Assembly (NCBI GenBank): GCA_903837595.1
Contig: CAILVI010000099.1
Span: 1 to 64,000 of the forward strand
Length of the DNA: 64,000 nucleotides
Origin: an uncultured Thiodictyon sp.
GTDB taxonomy: Bacteria; Pseudomonadota; Gammaproteobacteria; Chromatiales; Chromatiaceae
Direction: 5' to 3'
Shown here: in pieces, positions 6,923 to 16,895 of the stretch
Numbering within the stretch: the first letter of the stretch is position 1
How the letters are laid out: every line of letters begins with the position of its first letter
Position numbers and translations under genes: made by a program
Notes under the pieces: model-generated
What the model was told of the DNA's origin: nothing
What the model saw: only the letters and a program-made list of their open reading frames with translations
The model's database searches: none

Positions 6923-7654
6923 ATGCCCCCACTCGATCAAGCCCTGACCAGCCGCCTACCGGACCCGCGCACCGGCGAGACCCGTCAGCGCATCATCGAG
7001 ACTGCGCTGCGGCTCTTTGCCGAGCACGGCTTTCGGGGGGTCTCGGTGCGCGACTTGAGCGCCGCCGCCCAGGTGAATGTGGCCGCGATCAATTACCACT
7101 TCGGCAGTAAGCAGGGGCTCTATCACACGATCTTTGAGACCGTGCTGGACGAGGACGAGGCGCGCTTCGCGGCGCAGATCGATGCGGTCGCGGCCTTGCT
7201 CACGCGCGCCGGGTCCGACCCGCACTTGCTGACGGCGGCGGTGCAGGCCCTGGCCCGCGGCCTGGTGGGGCGCCTCTCGGCCTTTGATCACCTGCGCCTC
7301 TTCGGTGTGCTCGTCGCCCGGGAGCTGGCCTTTCCCGGTGAACTCTTCGATCTCCTCTACCGCCGCCGTGCCGAGCCGGTGTTGCGGCTCCTGGCGCGCG
7401 TGGTGGGCGCCGCCTGGGGGCTGCCGCCCGCCTCCGAGACCGTCCGACTCACAGCCAACGTGTTGCACGGCAACATGGCGAGCCTGGTCTTCTCTCGCCC
7501 CATTCTCGGGCGCCAGTTGGGGTGGGACCATTACACCCCGCAGCGCCTGGACCAACTCACCCGCACCATCACCGACCTCATCTGCCGCGCCATCGGACTG
7601 CCTGACCTCAGTGCCCCGATGGTTTCGCGCGCCGACACTGGAGAAACCCTATGA
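6923..7654 (+). CDS. TetR/AcrR-family repressor of the efflux operon
   Basis: 243 aa from ATG 6923; a TTG at 6911 is possible but adds nothing family-like. The N-terminal helix-turn-helix reads TRQRIIETALRLFAEHGFRG, VSVRDLSAAAQVNVAAINYH and FGSKQGLYHTIF, an unmistakable TetR DNA-binding domain. The C-terminal region (LFGVLVARELAFPGELFDLL, a HGNMASLVFSRPILG-like segment) resembles the CerR/DUF1956-type ligand domain. Its stop overlaps the start of the MFP gene (ATGA), so regulator and pump are co-translated. It presumably represses its own operon through the palindrome at 6851-6860 and releases it on binding a small toxic molecule. Confidence 0.9.
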   Translation: MPPLDQALTSRLPDPRTGETRQRIIETALRLFAEHGFRGVSVRDLSAAAQVNVAAINYHFGSKQGLYHTIFETVLDEDEARFAAQIDAVAALLTRAGSDPHLLTAAVQALARGLVGRLSAFDHLRLFGVLVARELAFPGELFDLLYRRRAEPVLRLLARVVGAAWGLPPASETVRLTANVLHGNMASLVFSRPILGRQLGWDHYTPQRLDQLTRTITDLICRAIGLPDLSAPMVSRADTGETL

Positions 7655-8799
7655 AGGCGAAGACCGGTTTGACCCTGTTCGCGGTGGCCGCGTCCGGCCT
7701 GCTGGCCGCCCTGGTGTCCTATGGCAAGGTCGGCGCCGATGGCGCGGCGGGCAAGGCGGCGCCCACGCCGCCGCCCCGTCCCGCCCTGGCCGTGACCCTG
7801 GTCAGCCCGCGGACGGCGGACTGGCCGCGGATGCTCGAGGCGAGCGGCGGGCTCTTTGCCTGGCAGGAGGGGGTGATCGCCGCCGAGACCGGGGGCCTGC
7901 GGGTGGTGGAGGTCGCGGTGGATGTCGGCGATCGGGTGCGCCGCGGTCAGGTCCTGGCACGTCTGGACCAGGAGACCGTCAAGGCACAGCTCGCCCAGCA
8001 GGAGGCGCGGGTGGCCCAGGTGCGCACGGCGGCTGCCGAGGCGCGGGCCAATGGTGACCGGGCGCGCAACGTCAAGGACAAGGGGGCCATGTCCGAGCAG
8101 CAAGTCACCCAGTATCTGATCGCGGAGGAGGGGGCCAAGGCCAACCTGGCGGCGGCCGAGGCGGCCCTGGAGATGGAGCGTATCCGCCTGGCCGATACCC
8201 GCGTGCTCGCGGTGGATGACGGTGTGATCTCGGCCCGCGGGGCGACCTTAGGGACCGTGGTGCAGCCCGGGACTGAGCTCTTTCGTATCGTGCGCCAGGG
8301 GCGGGTGGAGTGGCGCGCCGAGCTCACGGCCGCGCAGCTCGCCCAGATCCGCCCCGGCCAGGAGGCGGAGATCCGGCTCCCGGGCGGAGAGTCCGTGACC
8401 GGCAAGGTGCGCATCGCCTCCCCGACGCTCGACGCCACCACCCGCTATGGCCTGGTCTATGTGGACCTGCCGCCGGACAGCGTGGCGCGCCCTGGGATGT
8501 TCGCCCAGGGCACCATCCGGGTCGGGGCCAGCCAGGCCCTGACCCTACCCGAGTCCTCCGTGGTCCTGCGAGACGGCTCGAGCTTTGTCTTCGAGGTCCT
8601 TGCCGACGACCGGGTTGCCCAGCGCAAGGTCGAGACTGGGCGCCGTGCCGCCGGCCAGGTGGAAATCCTGTCCGGCCTCAACAGTGCCGCCCGGGTGGTG
8701 GAGAGCGGTGGGGCCTTCCTCGCCGATGGTGACCTGGTGCGCGTCGAAGTCGACACCGGCTCCAACGCGGGCATTGGTCGCACGAGTGCGGCGCGCTAG
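7651..8799 (+). CDS. RND efflux periplasmic adaptor (HlyD/AcrA family)
   Basis: 382 aa. A hydrophobic N-terminal segment (LTLFAVAASGLLAALVSYGK) acts as signal or anchor. The lipoyl-like half-motif GGLRVVEVAVDVGDRVRRGQ is followed by an alpha-hairpin (EARVAQVRTAAAEARANG to GAKANLAAAEAALEMERIRL), then the second lipoyl half and beta-barrel (AQLAQIRPGQEAEIRLPGG) and a membrane-proximal domain. The adaptor bridges the inner-membrane RND pump and an outer-membrane channel. It overlaps tetR by 4 nt, and the pump gene begins at the base after its stop. No TolC-type outer-membrane factor is encoded here, so one must come from elsewhere. Confidence 0.9.
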   Translation: MKAKTGLTLFAVAASGLLAALVSYGKVGADGAAGKAAPTPPPRPALAVTLVSPRTADWPRMLEASGGLFAWQEGVIAAETGGLRVVEVAVDVGDRVRRGQVLARLDQETVKAQLAQQEARVAQVRTAAAEARANGDRARNVKDKGAMSEQQVTQYLIAEEGAKANLAAAEAALEMERIRLADTRVLAVDDGVISARGATLGTVVQPGTELFRIVRQGRVEWRAELTAAQLAQIRPGQEAEIRLPGGESVTGKVRIASPTLDATTRYGLVYVDLPPDSVARPGMFAQGTIRVGASQALTLPESSVVLRDGSSFVFEVLADDRVAQRKVETGRRAAGQVEILSGLNSAARVVESGGAFLADGDLVRVEVDTGSNAGIGRTSAAR

Positions 8800-11700
8800 A
8801 TGAACGTCTCCGCCTGGTCCATCCGCCACCCGGTCCCTGCCATCCTGCTGTTCGGGCTCCTGACCATCATCGGGATCATGGGGTTCCGCGCCCTGGGGAT
8901 TCAGAACTTCCCGGACATCGAGCTGCCCACCATCACGATCACCGCCACCTTGGAGGGGGCGGACCCGACCCAGCTGGAGACGGAGGTCGCGCGCAAGATC
9001 GAGGACAAGATCGCCTCCGTGGGCGGTATCGAGCACATCCGCACCACGATTGCCGACGGCTCCGCCACCATCCGGGTCGAGTTCCAGATCGACAAGGACA
9101 CCGAGGTGGCCTTGAACGAGATGCGCAATGCGGTCGACAGTGTGCGGGCCGACCTGCCGCAGGACATGACTGACCCGATCGTCTCCAAGGTCACGACCTC
9201 CGGCTCATCGATTGTGACTTACACGGTGGCCTCCGAACGGATGGACGAGTCGGCCCTGTCCTGGTTCGTTGACAACGAGGTCAGCAAGGCCTTGCTGGCG
9301 GTCAAGGGGGTGGGGCGGGTGGCGCGGCTCGGCGGTGTGGACCGCGAGGTCCATGTGGATCTGGACAGCGCCAAGATGCAGTCGCTCGGGGTCACTGCCG
9401 AGGCCATCTCACTGCAATTGAAGCGCGTCCAGCAGGACGCCTCCGGCGGGCGGGGTGACATCGGTGGGGCGGTGCAATCGGTCCGCAGCCTGGGTGCGGT
9501 GGACACCGTGGCCGGGATCGCAGAGCTGGTGATCCCGCTCCCGGATGGGCGTCGGGTGCGCCTGCAAGACTTGGGTACGGTCAGTGACAGCTTTGCGGAG
9601 CGCGGTTCGCACGCGTTGCTGGACGGGACGGCGGTGGTTGCCTTCGAAGTGACCCGCGTCAAGGGGGCCAGCGAAGTGGCGGTGGCCAAGGCGGTCAAGG
9701 CGGCGGTGGACCATCTGGCAGTCCTCTACCCCCAGGTGCAGATCCGGGAGGCCTACAACACCGTCGACCCGGTGCAGGACAACTACCTGGGGTCCATGGA
9801 GCTTCTCTATGAGGGGGCGCTGCTGGCGATCCTGGTGGTCTATTGGCTCCTGCGTGACTGGCGCGCCACGCTGATTGCGGCCATCGCGCTGCCGCTCTCC
9901 GTCATCCCCACCTTTGCCGTCATGCTGTGGCTCGGGTTCAGCCTCAACATCCTGACCCTGCTCGCACTGGCCCTGGTGGTCGGTATCCTGGTGGACGATG
10001 CCATCGTCGAGATCGAGAACATCGTGCGCCATCTGCGCATGGGCAAGCCGCCCTTTCGCGCGGCGATGGAGGCGGCGGACGAGATCGGGCTTGCGGTCAT
10101 CGCCACCACCTTCACCCTGGTCGCGGTCTTTCTGCCGACCGCCTTCATGGGCGGGGTACCGGGCAAGTTCTTTGTCCAGTTTGGCATCACCGCCGCGGTG
10201 GCGGTGGTGGCCTCGCTCATGGTCGCGCGCCTGCTAACCCCCATGATGGCTGCCTATTTTCTTAAACCCCATCCGGTGGGCAACACCGACAGTCGCACCA
10301 TGATCCGGTATCTGGCCGCCGTCGGTTGGTGCCTGGACCATCGCAAGACCACCGCGCTGGTGGCCATCCTGTTCTTCGTCGGGTCCATGCAACTCATCCC
10401 GCTGCTACCCAAGGGCTTTGTGCCGGCGGCGGACCGCGGACTCTTCAGCGTCAAGCTGGAGTTGCCGCCCGGCAGTTCACTGGACGATACGCGGCTCGCG
10501 GCGGACCGGGCGCGGCGCCTCATCGCGCCCGTCGCCGAGGTGACTGGGATCTTCACCGCGGTCGGCAGTACCTCGGGTAACGGTCCGATGGGGGACGGCG
10601 CGGCCAAGGACGTGCGCCTGGCGAACCTGAACGTGAAGCTCCTGTATCGGCACAATCGCAGCCGTAGCCAGATGCAGATAGAGAAGGATGTGCGTGAGCG
10701 CCTGCGGGCGCTCCCCGGGACCCGGGTCTCCATCGGCGCCGGCCAAAGCGGCGAGAAGCTCCAGATCACGCTCGCGAGCGACGACCCCGTCGCACTCGCC
10801 ACCGCGACCCAGGCGGCGGTACGGGACCTGCGCACCCTGCAGGGGATCGGCAACGTCACCTCCGGGGCCAGCCTGCAGCGCCCGGAGATCCAGATCCGGC
10901 CCGACTTCGCCCGCGCCGCGGACCTGGGTGTGACCACCTCCGCCCTGGCCGGGGCGGTGCGCGTCGCCACCTCCGGCGACTTCAAGGTCAATCTGCCCAA
11001 GCTCAATCTGCCGCAGCGCCAGATCCCCATCCGCGTGCGCCTGGACCGGGCGATGCGGACCGACCTGGAGGCCATTGCCCAGTTGCGCGTCCCGGCCAAG
11101 AGCGGTTCGGTGCCGCTCTCCGCGGTGGCTGAGCTTGCGCTCGGCAGCGGGTCGGCCCAGATCGACCGGGTGGACCGGGTGCGTACCGTCAACATCGACG
11201 TGGAACTGGGCGGGCGCCTCTTCGGTGCAGTCCTGGATGAGGCCGACGCCCTGCCGGCGTTGAAGGGCCTGCCGCCCGCCGTGACCCGGATCGCGCAGGG
11301 CGACGCCCAGCGCATGAATGAGTTGTTTGCCTCCTTCGGCACCGCCATGCTGATTGGCGTGCTGTGCATCTATGTGGTGCTGGTCCTGCTCTTCCATGAC
11401 TTCCTGCAGCCTGTCACCATCCTGACCGCCCTGCCACTCTCGCTCGGCGGGGCCTTCATTGCGCTCCTGCTGACCCATAACAGCTTCTCCATGCCATCCA
11501 TCATCGGTGTACTGATGCTGATGGGCATCGTGACCAAGAACTCCATCCTGCTGGTGGAATATGCCGTCATGGCGCGGCGTGAACGCGGCCTGGAGCGTCG
11601 CCTCGCGCTGCTGGACGCCTGCCACAAACGCGCCCGCCCCATCGTCATGACCACCATCGCCATGGGCGCCGGTATGTTGCCGGTGGCGTTGGGGATCGGC

Positions 11701-11985
11701 GCCGAACCCAGCTTCCGCTCCCCCATGGCCATTGCAGTCATCGGCGGGCTCATCACCTCGACGTTCCTGAGCCTGCTGGTCATCCCGGTGGTCTTCACCT
11801 TTGTCGATGACCTGCTGCGGTTGATCAAGCGGCTGGTGCCGCGCGGACAGGATGGGCATGGTTCGGGTGCGCCGGATCATGACGGCGATATGCGCCATAG
11901 CGGCGATGCCGCCGGGTCCGGCCAGGCATCGGTTCCCATCGCCTTGCGGATACTCCGTGACCCGGGGGCCGGGGCACTGTCATGA
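8800..11985 (+). CDS. RND-family efflux transporter permease
   Basis: 1061 aa, normal length for AcrB/MdtB-type pumps. TM1 lies in the first 30 residues (HPVPAILLFGLLTIIGIMGF), followed by the porter-domain start FPDIELPTITITATLEGADP. The TM4 motif LVVGILVDDAIVEIENIVRH holds the two adjacent Asp residues needed for proton relay. A second periplasmic loop and a C-terminal TM bundle with GIVTKNSILLVEYA follow. It is driven by the proton motive force and exports drugs or toxic organics; the substrate cannot be read from sequence. It lies in an operon with tetR and the adaptor. Its stop overlaps the start of an Rpn-type nuclease gene (ATGA), an unusual passenger. Confidence 0.95.
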   Translation: MNVSAWSIRHPVPAILLFGLLTIIGIMGFRALGIQNFPDIELPTITITATLEGADPTQLETEVARKIEDKIASVGGIEHIRTTIADGSATIRVEFQIDKDTEVALNEMRNAVDSVRADLPQDMTDPIVSKVTTSGSSIVTYTVASERMDESALSWFVDNEVSKALLAVKGVGRVARLGGVDREVHVDLDSAKMQSLGVTAEAISLQLKRVQQDASGGRGDIGGAVQSVRSLGAVDTVAGIAELVIPLPDGRRVRLQDLGTVSDSFAERGSHALLDGTAVVAFEVTRVKGASEVAVAKAVKAAVDHLAVLYPQVQIREAYNTVDPVQDNYLGSMELLYEGALLAILVVYWLLRDWRATLIAAIALPLSVIPTFAVMLWLGFSLNILTLLALALVVGILVDDAIVEIENIVRHLRMGKPPFRAAMEAADEIGLAVIATTFTLVAVFLPTAFMGGVPGKFFVQFGITAAVAVVASLMVARLLTPMMAAYFLKPHPVGNTDSRTMIRYLAAVGWCLDHRKTTALVAILFFVGSMQLIPLLPKGFVPAADRGLFSVKLELPPGSSLDDTRLAADRARRLIAPVAEVTGIFTAVGSTSGNGPMGDGAAKDVRLANLNVKLLYRHNRSRSQMQIEKDVRERLRALPGTRVSIGAGQSGEKLQITLASDDPVALATATQAAVRDLRTLQGIGNVTSGASLQRPEIQIRPDFARAADLGVTTSALAGAVRVATSGDFKVNLPKLNLPQRQIPIRVRLDRAMRTDLEAIAQLRVPAKSGSVPLSAVAELALGSGSAQIDRVDRVRTVNIDVELGGRLFGAVLDEADALPALKGLPPAVTRIAQGDAQRMNELFASFGTAMLIGVLCIYVVLVLLFHDFLQPVTILTALPLSLGGAFIALLLTHNSFSMPSIIGVLMLMGIVTKNSILLVEYAVMARRERGLERRLALLDACHKRARPIVMTTIAMGAGMLPVALGIGAEPSFRSPMAIAVIGGLITSTFLSLLVIPVVFTFVDDLLRLIKRLVPRGQDGHGSGAPDHDGDMRHSGDAAGSGQASVPIALRILRDPGAGALS

Positions 11986-12893
11986 CTCGCCCCCGCCGCC
12001 TGATCAGCTTCGACTGGGCGATGAAGCGCCTGCTGCGCAGCAAGGCCCACTTTGGGATTCTGGAAGGATTTCTCAGCGAATTGCTGCGCGAGGAGATTCA
12101 GATCCTGGAGGTCCTGGAGAGCGAGAGCAACAAGGACACGGCGTTCGACAAGCAGAATCGGGTGGACCTGAAGGCACGCAATGCCGGCGGTGAAATCATC
12201 CTGATCGAGGTGCAGTACCAGCGGCAGTTCGATTATTTGCAGCGGATTCTTCACAGCACGGCGCGTACCGTGGTAGAAAATCTCCAAGAGGGCCAGCCCT
12301 ACGGTGAGGTGGTCAAGGTCATCTCGGTCAGCATCCTGTATTTCGACCTAGGCCAAGGCCAGGATTATGTTTATCACGGCGCGACCCGATTTATCGGAGT
12401 GCATCAGCACGACGAATTACAGTTGAGCCAGGCGCAACGGGACCTGTACGGACGGGCCGAACCCCAGGCCCTGTTCCCGGAATATTACCTGATCAAGGTC
12501 AACCAGTTCGACGACGTAGCCCGCGACTGCCTGGACGAGTGGATCTATTTCCTCAAGCACGAGGAAGTGCCGGACGGTTTTCGGGCGCGGGGGTTGCAAG
12601 AAGCCAAGGAGCAGTTGGACATACTGAAACTCCCCGAGGCGGAGCGGCGGGCCTACGAGCGTTATCAGGACGACTTGCACCAGCAAGCGAGCATGGTGCA
12701 GTCCTCCTATGGCTGGGGGATGCACCAGGGTCGCCAGCTGGGGCGTGAGGAAGTCCGCGAGGAAGGTCAGCAACAGGAGCGTTTGCGGATAGCCCGGAGC
12801 CTGCTGGGGACGATCGCCGATGACGGCCTGCTGGCTGAGAAGACCGGCTTGGACGAGGCGCAGGTGCGGGGATTGCGGGAGGAGCAGGGGTGA
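11982..12893 (+). CDS. Rpn-family recombination-promoting nuclease (PD-(D/E)XK, former transposase_31 group)
   Basis: 303 aa. The opening ISFDWAMKRLLRSKAHFGIL and the core RVDLKARNAGGEIILIEVQ are diagnostic: D in RVDLKA and E-x-Q in IEVQYQ form the PD-(D/E)XK site. QFDYLQRILHSTARTV and the C-terminal charged tail (GREEVREEGQQQERLRIARS) also fit Rpn proteins, which cut DNA and promote RecA-independent recombination. Rpn genes are usually solitary and mobile; here the ATG overlaps the RND pump stop by 4 nt, so it is translated as the last gene of an efflux operon. The family is often multi-copy in related genomes. Confidence 0.85.
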   Translation: MTRPRRLISFDWAMKRLLRSKAHFGILEGFLSELLREEIQILEVLESESNKDTAFDKQNRVDLKARNAGGEIILIEVQYQRQFDYLQRILHSTARTVVENLQEGQPYGEVVKVISVSILYFDLGQGQDYVYHGATRFIGVHQHDELQLSQAQRDLYGRAEPQALFPEYYLIKVNQFDDVARDCLDEWIYFLKHEEVPDGFRARGLQEAKEQLDILKLPEAERRAYERYQDDLHQQASMVQSSYGWGMHQGRQLGREEVREEGQQQERLRIARSLLGTIADDGLLAEKTGLDEAQVRGLREEQG

Positions 12894-13249
12894 GTGCGCG
12901 CGGACGGTCGGGGCGACTGGCCCAAGGGTTGCGCAACCATGTTAACCGCTACTTGTGTCAGTTGGAGACTCATTAGGGGGAATGTTTGATGTGCGGTCTG
13001 AGTTGCTCTCCCATCTCCAGGTCGGCGACGTATTGGAAAGCTGAAGCATTTCGCGAATAGTCATGTTTCTATGATAATTACACGCGGAGGACGCTAGGGT
13101 GAAGGCTTCGCTAATGCATCTGGCGCGACGCCACGCGGCCTTGTTGGGCCTGCTTGCCAAGTCGGGGTGGCTGGCGGGTGATCCTTCGTTGAGGTATAGG
13201 GGGGTGCATTGGGTTAGTTGGAGCGGCCGGTGCTCAAAGGTAACCGTGA
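12894..13249. other. Intergenic stretch, no confident gene
   Basis: There is no credible ORF with family-like sequence. A minus-strand open frame runs from 13340 down to 12942, and its first 50 codons look protein-like (EIPLVMAWQYIDSEGD, FLELITVTFEHRPLQ); it may be the displaced C-terminus of the next gene. The rest of the frame is not convincing. Confidence 0.4.
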
Positions 13250-13858
13250 TTAGTTCAAGAAACGTCGAGGTATCGCCTTCCGAATCAATGTATTGCCAGG
13301 CCATGACCAGCGGAATTTCGAATCCATTAATGTCTTCCAAGTGCGATGGACAGGAGCAGCCGAGGGGGTGTTGGCAGCGGTCAAGCGATGCACCAACTCA
13401 AACCACGCTTGCGGCGATTGAGGTCGCGAATGTTGGCGGATGGCAGCCATGGCGGTGATGGCATCAGGATAAACAGGAATTACCGTGGTCATCCGCGAAA
13501 ACTCCATCCACGAAAGAACCTCATCGCTGACACCAATGACGGCAACGATCCGAAACGCTCCATTCTTGCGGATTGGACCTTGTCTCAGCCACACCAGTGT
13601 TGCGAGGATCGAATCCACTGCGTAGGCGCTTGGAATGTTCTTGAGATCCACGATCAGGCATGGACAAGGCGCTGGCGGGTCTTGGCTGAGGGGAGGGGAA
13701 TCCTCTAGGGCACGTGCCCGTAATTCGGCCTTGGTTCGAGTGGCCATGTCAGTATCCAAGGCGCCCTTGGCCAGGCAGATGAGTCGTGCCTGATAGCCAT
13801 CCAGTATCACCGTTTCGATGGTGAACAGCGCGAGTTCTGAGTCTTGCGGGTCAGGCAT
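13250..13858 (-). CDS. STAS-like protein, function uncertain (C-terminus may be frameshifted)
   Basis: 202 aa from ATG 13858 (MPDPQDSELALFTIETVILD). The middle has a STAS/anti-sigma-antagonist-like pattern: CLIVDLKNIPSAYAVDSILA (strand plus helix), then GAFRIVAVIGVSDEVLSWME and a helix DAITAMAAIRQHS. There is no clear phosphorylatable Ser in the usual DSxG position, so this is a distant resemblance. The last 30 residues (KFRWSWPGNTLIRKAIPRRF) look like out-of-frame translation, while the neighbouring frame from 13340 reads smoothly (LEDINGFEIPLVMAWQYID). One missing base near 13339-13343 would join them. It overlaps the downstream glycosylase gene region by 8 nt on the same strand. Confidence 0.5.
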   Translation of the reverse strand: MPDPQDSELALFTIETVILDGYQARLICLAKGALDTDMATRTKAELRARALEDSPPLSQDPPAPCPCLIVDLKNIPSAYAVDSILATLVWLRQGPIRKNGAFRIVAVIGVSDEVLSWMEFSRMTTVIPVYPDAITAMAAIRQHSRPQSPQAWFELVHRLTAANTPSAAPVHRTWKTLMDSKFRWSWPGNTLIRKAIPRRFLN

Positions 13859-14561
13859 TGTGGCTGCTGGGTTCAACGATGTGCCGTCGCAACAGGTCCT
13901 GCCACGCTGGATGGGCGGCGATCAGCCCGAGCCCCGCGTGCAGCAGGCTCTTCCCCGGCTCCATCTTGAACCAGGTGGAGGCCCCGGAGGGGTGGGGCAG
14001 GGGAATCAGGTCCGCCGTCAGGCCGGCCGCCGAGCGATAAGGCCATTGCTGGCCGACAAGACCGTCGAGTCGCGCCCCGGCAGGCAGTTGGTCCGCGAAC
14101 TGGGCGATGGCGAGCTTGCCGACCGGGATGATGAGGCGCGGGCGGCTGATCTGCATTTCACCGCGCCACCAGCCTGAGCAGTTCTCCACCTCAAGGCGAT
14201 CCGGCACCCGATCGCCGGCCTTGGGGTTCTTGCCGGGAAAGCAGCGACAGACCGCGCTCATCAACACCCGCTCGCGGAAGGTCGCCTCGTCCATCCCGAT
14301 CGATTGGAACCAGCGGAACAGGGTCTTGCCGGCGGTCCAGCAAAAGGGGCGGCACTGTTCGATCTCCTTGGTCCCGGGGGCCTGACCGATCATCATCACC
14401 GGCGAGATGACCGCCTGACCGTAGACCGGCGGGCCGAACATGCCCGGGCAGCGGCGGCAGCGCAGCAGGTCGCGATACAGTGCTGAGAGCTGACTCAACT
14501 GATCCGACCCGGCCGCCGCCCCGCCCGCTTTCTGCATGGTGACATCATTAACCTCATCCAT
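13851..14561 (-). CDS. Uracil-DNA glycosylase superfamily protein (family 4/5-like)
   Basis: 236 aa from ATG 14561 (an earlier in-frame start at 14645 adds a non-conserved leader). Cysteine-containing LYRDLLRCRRCPGMFG precedes motif 1, VMMIGQAPGTKE (water-activating GQAPG-type loop). Then come FCWTAGKTLFRWFQSIGMDE, VLMSAVCRCFPGKNPKAGDR, RPRLIIPVGKLAIAQF and motif 2 PLPHPSGASTWF. Four cysteines (two RCxxC-type near the N-terminus and two mid-protein) could ligate the 4Fe-4S cluster typical of family 4/5 enzymes. It excises uracil or deaminated bases in base-excision repair. It lies upstream of glnS's 3' end on the same strand and slightly overlaps the STAS-like gene. Confidence 0.85.
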   Translation of the reverse strand: MDEVNDVTMQKAGGAAAGSDQLSQLSALYRDLLRCRRCPGMFGPPVYGQAVISPVMMIGQAPGTKEIEQCRPFCWTAGKTLFRWFQSIGMDEATFRERVLMSAVCRCFPGKNPKAGDRVPDRLEVENCSGWWRGEMQISRPRLIIPVGKLAIAQFADQLPAGARLDGLVGQQWPYRSAAGLTADLIPLPHPSGASTWFKMEPGKSLLHAGLGLIAAHPAWQDLLRRHIVEPSSHNA

Positions 14562-14674
14562 ATCGTGGCGTCCCGAAAAAATCTTCGTCAAAGCGCGCAG
14601 CGCAGCACTGACACCTCCCCGAGCTGCAAGAGTTAGCACCAGCATGCGCTTACCTGGAAGCCGGGCGCTGCACG

Positions 14675-16351
14675 CTAACGCTGCGCCTTCCCCCAGGTAT
14701 CCCGCAACCCCACGGTCAGGTTGAAGACCGGCCGCGCCGCCGTGCTGTCCGGGTCGGCGACGAAATAGCCCTCACGCTCGAATTGGTAGCGCTCGCCGGG
14801 GGCAACACCGGCGAGCGCAGGCTCCGCCAGACTGTCGGTGACCACCGTGAGCGCCTCCGGATTGATGTCGGCCAGAAAATCCCCGCCGCCCGCGCCGGGG
14901 ACCGGGACGCTGAACAGCCGGTCGTAGAGCCGCACCTCGCAGGGTACGGCATGGGCGGCGCTCACCCAGTGGATGACGCCCCCGACCTTGCGGCCCTCCG
15001 GGTTGCGGCCCAGGGTCTGCAGGTCCGCGGTGGCGCGCAATTCAGTGACTTCACCATGCGCGTTCTTGATCACCTGATCGCAACGGATCACATAGGCGTT
15101 GCGCAGCCGTACCTCACCGCCGGGGACCAGGCGCTTGAAGCCCTTGGGCGGCTGCTCCGCAAAGTCGTTGCGGTCGATGTAGATCTCGCGGGCGAAGGGG
15201 ACCTCGCGCGTCCCCAGTGCCGCGTCCTTGGGGTGGTTGCCGGCCGCCATCTGCTCGACCTGACCCTCCGGGATGTTCTCGATCACGACCTTCAGCGGGC
15301 GCAGGACCGCCATGCGCCGGGGCGCGGTGGCGTCGAGGTCGTCGCGGATGGCGCTCTCCAGGAGCGCCATCTCCACCCGGTTGTCGGCCTTGGTGACGCC
15401 GATGCGTTCGCAGAAGTCGCGGATGGCGGCGGCGCTGTAGCCGCGGCGGCGCAGCCCTGCGATGGTCGGCATCCGTGGGTCGTCCCAACCGGTGACGTGC
15501 CCCTCGGTGACGAGCTGGGTCAGCAGCCGCTTGCTCATCACCGTGTATTCCAGGTTGAGCCGGGAGAACTCGATCTGGCGCGGCTTGGAGGGGACCGAGA
15601 CGTTGTCCACGCACCAGTCATAGAGCGGCCGGTGGTCCTCGAACTCCAAGGTGCAGATGGAGTGTGTGATGCACTCCAAGGCGTCGGAGATCGGGTGGGT
15701 GTAGTCGTAGGTCGGGTAGAGGCACCAGAGGGTCCCGGTCTGGTGGTGAATCACCCCGTGGCGGATGCGGTAGAGCACCGGGTCGCGCAGGTTGATGTTG
15801 GGTGAGGCCATGTCGATGCGGGCGCGCAGGCTGCGGGCGCCGTCCGGGAACTCACCGGCGCGCATCCGCTGGAAGAGATCCAGGTTCTCCGCAATCGAGC
15901 GGTTGCGCCCCGGGCTCTCCCGGCCCGGCTCGGTGAGGGTGCCGCGGTACGCCCGCAGCTCCTCCGCTTCGAGGTCGCAGACGTAGGCCAGGCCCTTCTG
16001 GATCAGTTCGATGGCGAAGCCGTAGAGCTGTTCGAAATAGTCCGAGGCGAAATAGCGCCGGTCCCCCCAGTCGTACCCCAGCCAGCGCACGTCCGCCTGG
16101 ATGGAGTCGACGAACTCCACATCCTCCTTGTGCGGGTTGGTGTCGTCGAAGCGCAGGTTGCAGGTGCCCGGGTAGTCCTGGGCCAAGCCGAAGTTGAGAC
16201 AGATCGACTTGGCGTGCCCGATGTGCAGATACCCGTTGGGCTCCGGCGGGAAGCGCGTGGCGATGCGCCGGTGGCGCCCGGCGGCCAGGTCCTCCTCAAT
16301 GATCTGACGGATAAAGTTGGAACGGTGCGAATCGACAGGGTCAGTCATCAT
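14675..16351 (-). CDS. glnS: Glutaminyl-tRNA synthetase
   Basis: 558 aa, the normal length of bacterial GlnS. The class I signature is [20 protein letters not shown] (HIGH motif), followed by the acceptor-binding region [20 protein letters not shown], and the KMSKS loop appears as YTVMSKRLL. The anticodon-binding beta-barrels occupy the C-terminal third ([14 protein letters not shown] through [14 protein letters not shown]). The HIGH and MSKR forms plus the FRFDDTNP block separate GlnS from GltX. It charges tRNA-Gln in the cytoplasm. Codon use and GC are like the genomic core. The start MMTD was taken as annotated; the second Met is equally possible. Confidence 0.97.
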   Translation of the reverse strand: MMTDPVDSHRSNFIRQIIEEDLAAGRHRRIATRFPPEPNGYLHIGHAKSICLNFGLAQDYPGTCNLRFDDTNPHKEDVEFVDSIQADVRWLGYDWGDRRYFASDYFEQLYGFAIELIQKGLAYVCDLEAEELRAYRGTLTEPGRESPGRNRSIAENLDLFQRMRAGEFPDGARSLRARIDMASPNINLRDPVLYRIRHGVIHHQTGTLWCLYPTYDYTHPISDALECITHSICTLEFEDHRPLYDWCVDNVSVPSKPRQIEFSRLNLEYTVMSKRLLTQLVTEGHVTGWDDPRMPTIAGLRRRGYSAAAIRDFCERIGVTKADNRVEMALLESAIRDDLDATAPRRMAVLRPLKVVIENIPEGQVEQMAAGNHPKDAALGTREVPFAREIYIDRNDFAEQPPKGFKRLVPGGEVRLRNAYVIRCDQVIKNAHGEVTELRATADLQTLGRNPEGRKVGGVIHWVSAAHAVPCEVRLYDRLFSVPVPGAGGGDFLADINPEALTVVTDSLAEPALAGVAPGERYQFEREGYFVADPDSTAARPVFNLTVGLRDTWGKAQR

Positions 16352-16895
16352 GCTCGGGGGCCGAAAAAAGGGGGACGCCGGGGCAGGGCGGTAAACCGTG
16401 CATTCTAGCCCGGAAGCTTCAATCGCGCTGCGTGCCCTGGTCGAGGGCCGAAGTCGCGCTCCAGCGCCGCAGTCTTGGGCTTTACTTCGACCGCCAGCCC
16501 GCCAGCCCGCCAGGCGCGCGGGCCTTGACGTGACTGCACCGCAACGAAGCCCGACTGATTTTCCATGTTGATGCGATTGTTGAAAGCGTGTATATCGTCA
16601 ACGTTGAGCCCGCAGTCACCTCTTGCCTCGCCGGGCCAAGTGATCCACAGGGAGTAACCGACCATGACGCTGTCAACGCCCTCCCAGGGCTGCACCCCGA
16701 CCCTGCTGCCCGTGGTCGAGTCTCCAAGACGACCTGAAGGAAGCCCAAGGCCGGCTCACAGCGATTCCTTCCAACCGTTCGCCGCCGCCGCGCAGTTGCG
16801 GGCGGTCGGGACAATCCGCTCCTGCGCAGCACTAGGCGAGTCGGATAGCGTAACGCAACGGCCAATGCCGACGCGTCCCCTGCCAGCTACAACGA
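16352..16895. other. Intergenic region between glnS and an exported protein
   Basis: It holds several open frames on both strands (for example 16405-16695 minus, 16664-16909 plus), none with recognisable family sequence or a credible ribosome site. GC falls towards the right end, where the low-GC exported-protein region begins. A promoter for glnS is expected near 16360-16400 but no clear boxes were found. Confidence 0.4.

Noticed and set aside
10254..11898. Long minus-strand frames opposite the RND pump
   Set aside because: High-GC shadows; the plus-strand transporter has complete TM helices and proton-relay residues.
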